Source of the DNA: an uncultured Mollicutes bacterium | GTDB lineage: Bacteria > Bacillota_I > Bacilli_A > RFN20 > CAG-826 | Reading direction: 5' to 3' | Length of the DNA: 35,059 nt | Assembly (NCBI GenBank): GCA_900539595.1 | Contig: UQCQ01000015.1 | Coordinates: 1 to 35,059 of the forward strand | Shown here: piece by piece, positions 15,828 through 22,282 of the stretch | Layout: the number at the start of each line of letters is the position of its first letter | Numbering within the stretch: position 1 is the stretch's first letter | Position numbers and translations under genes: made by a program | The notes under the pieces: model-generated | Told to the model about the DNA's origin: nothing | Seen by the model: only the letters and a program-made list of their open reading frames with translations | Databases searched by the model: none

Positions 15828-18239
15828 TTAGTCGAGGAGGAAATGTAAAGCTGGGCGAACACCGTTATCATTACCGACTTTGCCACGAGGGATTTCGAGT
15901 TCCTTTGTACTACTAACGCGACCACTCGAGAACACATACCTCGTAACGGTGGAGCGGTAATATGGAGAGCGAAGCCACCATATACAGGGTTCGCCATCCG
16001 CGTCAACGCACACATCATTTCCAAACCCATATTCGTCATTTACTGCTTCCACGTAGCTTAAAAGAAAAACTTTGTCATTGGTATTTTCACAAGCACATGG
16101 GTTATCGTTGAATCCAGTGCTCGTTGACGAATTGTCAACCATGGTCGTTATGATTCGTGAATCGTCCAAAAAAGCCCGATTCAAAAACTCACCGTTAAGC
16201 CAAGAACGAATTTCGGAATATTTGTAGTTGTTCACGGAAAAGCCAGTTTCTGCGTCGGGGTACTGTTCGTTGTAGCGCCGACTCGCCAATACTTTTTCTG
16301 AAATGACAAAGGCGTCGTTGCCGTCCAAAGACAAGAGCCTCCAGCGAATCGGTTCCACCCTTCGCCAAATCGAGCTGTCTTCTTTTGCATATCTGTTAGT
16401 TCCATGATGATAATAACCATCCGAATTCGGCTTTAAACCATTCAAAGCGTCGATAATATCCTTGTCCGTTTCCCTGGTTTGGGGCCATTCTCCGTTTTGC
16501 AGTCGTGGAATCGTTCTAGTTACCGCCTTCGTTTTCACTGTAGAAGACAGATTACTCACGGATTCATCCCAGCCAGCAAACATCGTAACGTTTGCTTCGT
16601 CATAAGACCAAGGAAGCAGCTCACTCGGGCAATGAGCCCTAGTTCCTTGCTTGAAATAATCCCCATATATAAAAGAACCATTAGAGTTAAGAAAGTCGAC
16701 ACGATAACCAGTAAACGTGGTTGTATTATAAACGGCAGTAAACACAGTCGGAGCAGAGACGGCCGTTAGCGGTTTATTCCAATCATTAAAAGAATATTCC
16801 GTGACTGTCGTTCCAATGGCTGTTTTATCTCTTATTGGTTTCGCGCCACTATACGAAGGAATGCCTCCGTCAAAAACAAGTGAACTTTGGAGCACGGCGC
16901 CATCGTAATCGACAAAGTCGCATCGATAATAGGTCGTCTCCACAAATTGAGCGGTGAATATAGTCGCGACTTTAACGTTCTTCAACGATTTATCCCAGCC
17001 AGTAAATTCGGAACGAACAACCGTTCCGCGCCCATCGTCATTATCGGGTTTGGACGGCGTCATTCCCGTGTAGTTGACGCTACCGCCGACGCCGCAATAA
17101 GCATAGCCAAGAAGGGAGCCGTCGTAATTGTTGAAAGTGCACTTGACGGCATTTGGAGCGTCAAATGTTGCCGTGAAAATGGTGTCTTTCGTAATGTTGG
17201 TCAAAGGCTTGTCCCAGCCCGAGAAACGCCATTCGATTGTTTGATCACCGCTTACCTCAGGGGCTCTTTTTGGGGTTTCACCTCTATAAACGACATTTTC
17301 ACCATGATTGACCTTAGAAGTTTGCAGAACCGTGCCATCGTAGTTAACGAAAGTGCAGTCATAGCGGAGCCATTCGAATTTCGCGGTGAATATCACAGGT
17401 TTTTGGATATTCGTCAGAGGTTTGTCCCAGCCGACGAAGGTCCATTTCACAACGTCCTCGCCGTCTTTTTCATCAGGCTTCGTCGGCGTCGGGCCGGCAT
17501 AGACCACATCCGTCCCCTTTTCGAAATAGAACTCCCAAAGCTTGGTGCCGTCGTAATTGTTGAAAATGCAGGGGGCATACGTGACGGCGTCTTGACCTTT
17601 GTCGCCCTTGTCCCCTTTATCGCCTTTGTCACCTTTATCTCCTTTATCGCCCTTCTCGCCCCTGGCAGGGATGCCCGTGTCGGCGCCGTCCACATACCAG
17701 TGGCCGTTGTCACCGATCGTGATGTTTGGAGTGTGGCCGTCCTTCCCGGGGACGCCCTGAACCCCCTGGGATCCGTCTTCCCCGTTGGTGACAACAAATT
17801 GGCTCGTCGAGCCGTCGGAATACGTGATGGTGTAAGTGTCGGCTTTCCCTTCCGTTGCCGTTTTGGCTATCGAGACGACGGATACACCATCCTTGCCGTC
17901 TTTTCCGTCGCTTCCGCGTATGTTGCCCGTTTTGACCCAAACGGATTCTTTCATTTCGTACAAATCCCCCGTCGAGGTGTCGACGTAGAGATCGCCGTCG
18001 GAGCCAGCGCCATTGCTCGGTGCCCCTTCGCCCGTGCGAATCCTGGAGCCGTCCTTCCCGTCGGCCCCAGGATTGCCCTGGTCGCCTTTCGGACCTTGCT
18101 CGCCAGCATCGCCCTTCTCGCCTTGGATTCCTTGTTCGCCCTGTGGCCCAGCTGGACCCTGAAGAGAGCAGCTAGACGCGGCGGCTAAAGCCGTCAGCAT
18201 TGCGCAACTAATGAAAAATCTTCTTTTTGCTTTATCCAT
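15828..18239 (-). CDS. Lipoprotein with collagen-like and InlB-like repeats and a C-terminal DUF6273-type domain
   Basis: 803 residues. Signal peptide ending in the lipobox-like ASSC (Cys24). Then collagen-like Gly-x-y triplets: about 12 at residues 28-64, about five in GEDGSQGVQGVPGKDG, and EKG plus six DKG near 195-215. Five repeats of about 70 residues follow (about 220-575), four with the pattern YDG...Y.G..P...W/F.GWDKPLTN...IFTA.F, typical of InlB-B/Listeria-Bacteroides repeats; the fifth is degenerate. The C-terminal 210 residues match the DUF6273-type lectin-like fold: a WPQT start, WRLLSLDG, SEIRSWLNGEFLNRAF, WWLRSP and a closing GVRPALHF. Likely an extracellular rod that displays a binding domain, lipid-anchored at its N-terminus. 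Ribosome binding site AAAGGGGT before the ATG. Its leader carries a small ORF and a terminator-like hairpin. Confidence 0.88.
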   Translation of the reverse strand: MDKAKRRFFISCAMLTALAAASSCSLQGPAGPQGEQGIQGEKGDAGEQGPKGDQGNPGADGKDGSRIRTGEGAPSNGAGSDGDLYVDTSTGDLYEMKESVWVKTGNIRGSDGKDGKDGVSVVSIAKTATEGKADTYTITYSDGSTSQFVVTNGEDGSQGVQGVPGKDGHTPNITIGDNGHWYVDGADTGIPARGEKGDKGDKGDKGDKGDKGDKGQDAVTYAPCIFNNYDGTKLWEFYFEKGTDVVYAGPTPTKPDEKDGEDVVKWTFVGWDKPLTNIQKPVIFTAKFEWLRYDCTFVNYDGTVLQTSKVNHGENVVYRGETPKRAPEVSGDQTIEWRFSGWDKPLTNITKDTIFTATFDAPNAVKCTFNNYDGSLLGYAYCGVGGSVNYTGMTPSKPDNDDGRGTVVRSEFTGWDKSLKNVKVATIFTAQFVETTYYRCDFVDYDGAVLQSSLVFDGGIPSYSGAKPIRDKTAIGTTVTEYSFNDWNKPLTAVSAPTVFTAVYNTTTFTGYRVDFLNSNGSFIYGDYFKQGTRAHCPSELLPWSYDEANVTMFAGWDESVSNLSSTVKTKAVTRTIPRLQNGEWPQTRETDKDIIDALNGLKPNSDGYYHHGTNRYAKEDSSIWRRVEPIRWRLLSLDGNDAFVISEKVLASRRYNEQYPDAETGFSVNNYKYSEIRSWLNGEFLNRAFLDDSRIITTMVDNSSTSTGFNDNPCACENTNDKVFLLSYVEAVNDEYGFGNDVCVDADGEPCIWWLRSPYYRSTVTRYVFSSGRVSSTKELEIPRGKVGNDNGVRPALHFLLD
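17595..17657. repeat. Seven 9-nt tandem repeats coding Asp/Glu-Lys-Gly
   Basis: Seven in-frame nine-base units encode EKG and then DKG six times on the minus strand inside the lipoprotein gene. Third codon positions differ between units (Gly is GGT, GGC, GGG, GGC, GGT, GGA, GGC), which points to an old array kept by protein-level selection and not a fresh slippage expansion. Confidence 0.9.
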
Positions 18240-18268
18240 ATGTACCCCTTTATTTCGTGCATAAAAAC

Positions 18269-18290
18269 TTTTCGCAACAAAATGCGAAAA
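18269..18290 (-). terminator. Terminator-like hairpin in the lipoprotein leader (possible attenuator)
   Basis: Perfect eight-pair stem TTTTCGCA (18269-18276) / TGCGAAAA (18283-18290), loop of six. Read on the minus strand it is followed by GTTTTTA. It lies between a nine-codon leader ORF and the ATG of the lipoprotein gene, so it may stop or pause transcription before the gene. The stem has few GC pairs. Confidence 0.5.
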
Positions 18291-18299
18291 TAAATGAAA

Positions 18300-18329
18300 T
18301 CAACTTAGATATAAAATATCCTTTGACAT
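18300..18329 (-). CDS. Candidate nine-codon leader ORF
   Basis: Minus-strand ATG at 18329 reads MSKDILYLS and stops with TGA at 18300-18302, ten bases before the leader hairpin. It is preceded by AAAGGGGTG, nearly the same ribosome binding site that precedes the main gene. No run of a single regulatory amino acid is present. It could set the hairpin by ribosome position, or be chance. Confidence 0.35.
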   Translation of the reverse strand: MSKDILYLS

Positions 18330-18360
18330 GAGACACCCCTTTCTCATTTATTTCTTCAAA

Positions 18361-18390
18361 AATATACCCTTTGCCAATCGGGACTGTCAA
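18361..18390 (-). promoter_or_regulatory. Promoter of the collagen-like lipoprotein gene
   Basis: Minus-strand -35 is a perfect TTGACA (18385-18390) and -10 is TATATT (18361-18366), with an 18-base spacer. It gives a leader of roughly 115 bases before the ATG at 18239. Confidence 0.75.
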
Positions 18391-18446
18391 TTTGGGGACG
18401 TTGAAGGATTCCTAAGTGTAGGCGACAGCAAAAAGGAAGTTCCGTG

Positions 18447-19559
18447 CTAAAAAACCAAAGCAATTAGCTGGCGCGAGCTGTATTCTTTTCCGTTTTTTCT
18501 TAAGCAAAAACCCCTCTTAGAAACACACTTCACTTTTTTCCCACAAGCAGACAGAACGATCCAAAGCGATTTGGTTTTCTTGTTTATCAGTAGAGCGTCC
18601 ATTATTAAATTGTTTGTTCCAGGCTTTACCGTCCAACAAACAAGCTTCCACTTAGACATGGAATAATCGAAATTTCTTTTTCCTTTAGTCAACAAAGCCG
18701 TTTCAATCGGCTCATACTTGGTCGAACCCGTATACGCGAATGGTGAACACTCGCCCAAGAACAGCAATGCATCCATGGCCGCCGTCTCTTTATTTAAATA
18801 GATTTCGAAGTTTTTATCGATGAAGTCATTAAACACCAAATCATCGCCGATTTCGGTGTTTTTTAGCGGAACCTTTTTCTGGGTATCCGACATTTTAGCC
18901 TCATAATTAACATTGAGGCCATACTCAAATTGCTTCTTTTCTATCGAATTTATTACGACATCTATAATCTCATCAACATTTGATAAGTCAAAATAATACA
19001 GTTCATAGGTCTTAGCCTCCGGATTGCGTCGGATCCTGAACTCAAGTTTACCGGCATCCCGTGCACTATTGGAAACCCAAAACCAACTCCATTCATCCCC
19101 ATAACGACTTGCGATAATTTCTTTAGGCAATGCAAATGCGTAAAATTTTCGTTCGCTTTTATGAATGATACTTGGACAAAAGGATTTTACGAATTTTATA
19201 AGTTTTAGCAGGGCTAATTTTTTCGAATTTGGCAATCTTTCTATGAATGTTGGTTCCGCCTCTAAAAAGTACTTATTTGTGGTTGAATAGCACACTTTCC
19301 CGCCCAACGAACGTTTTGAAAGATACCCCTCGTCAACCAATTCGCCAGCGTATTTAAGAACAACGAAAAGATTAGCTTTTGGCAATATGCCACGTAAAGA
19401 AGGATTCTTTTGATAAAAAGCTACGTCACCAACCTCATCCGTTCCGCGAAGATAAGATGTTAGTGTAGAGGCAAACGGCAGCAGCGCTTCATTGCCATAG
19501 TTTTCTATCGCCTTGACCAAGCGATAGATCAAAACGTGCGTTCCGCTTATCTCCGCCAT
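18447..19559 (-). CDS. Unknown protein, last gene of the phosphorothioation defence operon
   Basis: 370 residues, not recognised. The first 105 residues look like a winged-helix DNA-binding domain: helices, then FVVLKYAGELVDEGYLSKRSLGGKVCYSTT with the shape of a recognition helix followed by a two-strand wing. The middle (about 130-215) has several aromatic residues (RKFYAFALPKE, DEWSWFWVSNS) and could bind nucleic acid or a partner. The C-terminus is beta-rich and strongly basic (KKVKCVSKRGFCLRKNGK). The gene starts two bases after the stop of the preceding one, so it belongs to the operon. By position and the predicted winged helix I infer a DNA-recognition or regulatory subunit of the restriction half. 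It could also be an immunity or regulator protein. No nuclease motif is evident. Confidence 0.8.
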   Translation of the reverse strand: MAEISGTHVLIYRLVKAIENYGNEALLPFASTLTSYLRGTDEVGDVAFYQKNPSLRGILPKANLFVVLKYAGELVDEGYLSKRSLGGKVCYSTTNKYFLEAEPTFIERLPNSKKLALLKLIKFVKSFCPSIIHKSERKFYAFALPKEIIASRYGDEWSWFWVSNSARDAGKLEFRIRRNPEAKTYELYYFDLSNVDEIIDVVINSIEKKQFEYGLNVNYEAKMSDTQKKVPLKNTEIGDDLVFNDFIDKNFEIYLNKETAAMDALLFLGECSPFAYTGSTKYEPIETALLTKGKRNFDYSMSKWKLVCWTVKPGTNNLIMDALLINKKTKSLWIVLSACGKKVKCVSKRGFCLRKNGKEYSSRQLIALVF

Positions 19560-19561
19560 TA

Positions 19562-20107
19562 TTAGTCTTCCTCGTCGTCTCCTTCGAAATCATTGCATAA
19601 CCGGCACGCGAAGTCGCACAAATCGGAATAGGACTTAACGGAAGAAAGCATCTCGTCTAGCTTCAAAAGACCGGCATAGGCATATTGGAGGAAAAGTTTC
19701 ATGGCATATTCTGCCTCGCCATCCTGAACATCGGTGAACGCTCTTTTGACCCTTTGGTCTTTATCGAGATTTAGATCAGGGTCAACGAGAATCATAAGGC
19801 GATATAAATAGAGAAAATCGGTGTAACGATTTTTCCATGCACTAGCGAGAATATTCATCTTTTTCGACTTATCGAGTTTTTCTTCTTCTCTAATTTTGAT
19901 GCGTTTTTGAAGCGCTAGCGCAGCAGCCGCATATAAGCAATCGATGCCAGCGTTGAAAATTTTAACGGCTTGGGGTTTGTCCTCCCCATTTCCTAATTTC
20001 CAATCAACTGAATCTGGACTTTTTTCACCACCATGATCGGCACTATATTTTTTTATGATATCGCAATATTTACCATATATTTGGTAATCATCATTAAAAA
20101 ATCTCAT
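19562..20107 (-). CDS. Unknown helical protein of the defence operon
   Basis: 181 residues, not recognised. It looks entirely alpha-helical, with a charged segment KIREEEKLDKSKKMN in the middle, a Trp/Tyr/Leu-rich helix (AWKNRYTDFLYLYRLMILVDPDLNL) and an acidic tail (FEGDDEED). No catalytic motif or zinc site is evident; the four cysteines are scattered. It overlaps the DndD-like gene by four bases (ATGA), the sort of coupling that suggests a fixed ratio and direct contact with that ATPase. It is not similar by eye to DndE (shorter, different N-terminus). I infer a structural adaptor of the ATPase complex. Confidence 0.8.
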   Translation of the reverse strand: MRFFNDDYQIYGKYCDIIKKYSADHGGEKSPDSVDWKLGNGEDKPQAVKIFNAGIDCLYAAAALALQKRIKIREEEKLDKSKKMNILASAWKNRYTDFLYLYRLMILVDPDLNLDKDQRVKRAFTDVQDGEAEYAMKLFLQYAYAGLLKLDEMLSSVKSYSDLCDFACRLCNDFEGDDEED

Positions 20108-22140
20108 TGCTCATCCTCCACAAAATGAGAGTTTGTATTGGTTGAATTTGTTAAAAGGGAATACGACTTATCCAAATACGGTTTCAAGGCATCGGCGGCC
20201 AAGGCGTAATCCTTATCAAGCAAGGTAATGATCAACTGGCTGCAATGTCGCGGAAGAACCTCGCAGGCACGCATAATATTCTCACTATCGAGGCTCGAGA
20301 ACGGGGCGTCCATAACCAGCGGATACTCGTCGGGCATATCCAATTCACCATCGCCACCACCAATCGTGTCCTTATTCTGAGCGAGATAAATCAAGCCACC
20401 AACAAACGCTAGATTTTTAATAGTTAGTTGCCCGGTTGACAAACGAATCTTTTTTCCGGATTGAAAGGGGGTAATGCTATAATTCGCTGGATCAAGCTCA
20501 AGTTCGGTAGCATCACTGCCAACAATTTCGCAATAGATACGATTAACTTCCCGTTGCAAGGCACCAGAAATACCATCCTTCTTTTTATCCAGGCGATCTT
20601 TGGCAGTAGCGTAAACAGTCTCAATATAATTCAAATATCGTTTCAATTCATCGTTTTTCGCGCTTGCTTTAGCAAGTTTTTCTTTTCTTTCTTGATAAAT
20701 TTTTATCTGCCTTTCCCATTCGGGAATCGTGTTCTTCACCGAGGCATCCACGGCGGCTTCCGATTGGAGAGCTTGTTGTAGAAAATCGTTCGCCTGCCGC
20801 CTCCAAACGCCAACATCGCCATCAAAACCAGACAAAGTGTCTTCATACGTTTTGATATTTGATTCAGCCCTTTCGATCGCCCCAATTACAGCTTTTAATT
20901 GTGAGGCGGCATCTCTCATGGATTCTGTCGCCGATTTTGCGGCATCAATTTTCGATTCGAACGTTTGTTTTAGAGAATCGAGCATCCCGCTATAGTCTCG
21001 CGGAAACAAATATTCCTTGGCCTCAACGAGGTGCTTGTAGTGATCATCCCCTTCATGAATATGGGTTCCGCAAATGCAAACCCCTCTTTTCAAAATTTCA
21101 TCAACAGAGTCTCCGGTCTGATAACGGTATGCCCGCTGTGTAACCTTCAAGTTAGCGTACTTTTCACCCAATCCTGCATCGCGATAAGCCATAGCTATTA
21201 GCACGCCACCTAAACCAGGGCGTTTTCCCGCATTCGAATCACACGAAGCACAAAGGGCGCCAAAAAGCCTCTCGCGAGACTCTCTTAAGTCTTTTAGATT
21301 TTTCCTTTCGGCAACAAGTGCATTTTGCAATTGCTCAGCCTCTGCGCTCGCTTCTATTCTTGCTTCCAACTCTTCAAAAAGAGATCTGTTTTTCCTGGCG
21401 TCTTCCTCACGTTGAAGATTGTTTGCTTTTTCAACCTCTAATTTGCTTTTAAATTCATCGACCCTGGCTTGGAGCTCCGCCATTTCGGCAGGGTCATCCG
21501 ATTGAAGATCTTGTTCAAACCTGTCCCATAACTTCCCCCTAGCGTCCGGCGCAAAATATTGGACAAGCTTTTCGCGGACATCAAGGCCCATAATGTTCCT
21601 AACCGCATCTTTTAGATTTTTGGTCCCTGAGACGTCGTCAATTTTGTTGTTTTCCCCATCATAGAAGAAATAGTTCTTAAGATTTCTCGGGAGAATACTT
21701 TCAATTTCACGGTCGATTTCGCTATTGGCAATCGGTTGGGTATTTCCATCCCCATCCATTTTAACAATATATCTCGTTGGGTCTCTCAATACAGGTGAGA
21801 AATGTTGTTCGTGATCCCCTTTTGTATAAATATAGTCTTGCTTAGTTGTGATGGTGTAGTCAAACCCATTATGTTCGAGTTCGATGGTCACTGAAACGCT
21901 TACAGTCTGGTTAATTGAGATTGAACCATTTTCCAAGTCGCGATTGACCAATATGGGGTCCTCTTTATAAACGCTAGAGTCGCCATAAAGACACCAGATT
22001 AGTGCCTTAACCAGCGTGGTTTTCCCAATGTGGTTTTCGCCATGAATGATTGTTACTTTTTTTCCAGGCAAATGAGTGAATTCAATTTTTTGATCAACAT
22101 ATTGCCTAAAATTTTTTAGGGCAATCGAATTAATTTTCAT
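20104..22140 (-). CDS. DndD-like SMC/Rad50-type ATPase
   Basis: 678 residues, the usual size for DndD. Walker A GENHIGKTT (Gly34-Thr42) is in the ABC-type N-terminal half; YFFYDGENN (about 160) is typical of DndD; long coiled coil from about 205 to 300 and from about 380 to 530; between them a GVCICGTH turn (about 355) that resembles one half of a zinc hook; then a signature-like LSTGQLTIKNLAF and Walker B YPLVMDAPF (Asp611) with SSLDS as D-loop. In Dnd systems DndD supplies ATPase activity to the DndCDE modification complex. Here it lies in the distal half, next to the helicase, so it may work in restriction. It overlaps the 50-residue gene upstream by 11 bases and the unknown gene downstream by four. 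Confidence 0.88.
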   Translation of the reverse strand: MKINSIALKNFRQYVDQKIEFTHLPGKKVTIIHGENHIGKTTLVKALIWCLYGDSSVYKEDPILVNRDLENGSISINQTVSVSVTIELEHNGFDYTITTKQDYIYTKGDHEQHFSPVLRDPTRYIVKMDGDGNTQPIANSEIDREIESILPRNLKNYFFYDGENNKIDDVSGTKNLKDAVRNIMGLDVREKLVQYFAPDARGKLWDRFEQDLQSDDPAEMAELQARVDEFKSKLEVEKANNLQREEDARKNRSLFEELEARIEASAEAEQLQNALVAERKNLKDLRESRERLFGALCASCDSNAGKRPGLGGVLIAMAYRDAGLGEKYANLKVTQRAYRYQTGDSVDEILKRGVCICGTHIHEGDDHYKHLVEAKEYLFPRDYSGMLDSLKQTFESKIDAAKSATESMRDAASQLKAVIGAIERAESNIKTYEDTLSGFDGDVGVWRRQANDFLQQALQSEAAVDASVKNTIPEWERQIKIYQERKEKLAKASAKNDELKRYLNYIETVYATAKDRLDKKKDGISGALQREVNRIYCEIVGSDATELELDPANYSITPFQSGKKIRLSTGQLTIKNLAFVGGLIYLAQNKDTIGGGDGELDMPDEYPLVMDAPFSSLDSENIMRACEVLPRHCSQLIITLLDKDYALAADALKPYLDKSYSLLTNSTNTNSHFVEDEQ

Positions 22141-22282
22141 CGTCGACTACCTCCCGAACCATTTTTTCCAATGCGTTCAAAATTTCGGATTGGGTTTGAT
22201 TTGCTCCAGTTCCTTTTCTAACAATTCTGATGGCCTCTTGATATATTTGAGCCACCTTTTCTTCATCAACGGCACTATTCAT
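22130..22282 (-). CDS. 50-residue protein linking helicase and DndD-like genes
   Basis: A small ORF between the helicase and ATPase genes. A longer frame starts at 22390, but the better start is ATG at 22282: it overlaps the helicase stop by eight bases, whereas the 36 residues before it are an out-of-frame reading of the helicase gene. The product has 50 residues, is helical, and ends acidic (VDDEN); it contains an amphipathic GANQTQSEILNALEKMVREV helix. Its own stop overlaps the start of the DndD-like gene by 11 bases. It resembles no family I know. Both-sided overlap suggests a real gene. A role as a small subunit of the helicase or ATPase is inference. Confidence 0.6.
   Translation of the reverse strand: MNSAVDEEKVAQIYQEAIRIVRKGTGANQTQSEILNALEKMVREVVDDEN

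Noticed and set aside
15828..16440. Target domain of a diversity-generating retroelement
   Set aside because: The C-terminal domain type made me look, but no reverse transcriptase or template repeat is present in the window.
17595..17657. Phase-variable repeat tract
   Set aside because: Units are nine bases, so gain or loss keeps the frame, and the synonymous differences between units argue against recent slippage.
16887..18188. 433-residue open frame on the plus strand
   Set aside because: It lies wholly antisense to the collagen-like lipoprotein gene. Its length comes from the GC-rich repeats on the other strand, its composition is repetitive Ile/Val/Ala/Arg, and no domain or ribosome binding site supports it.
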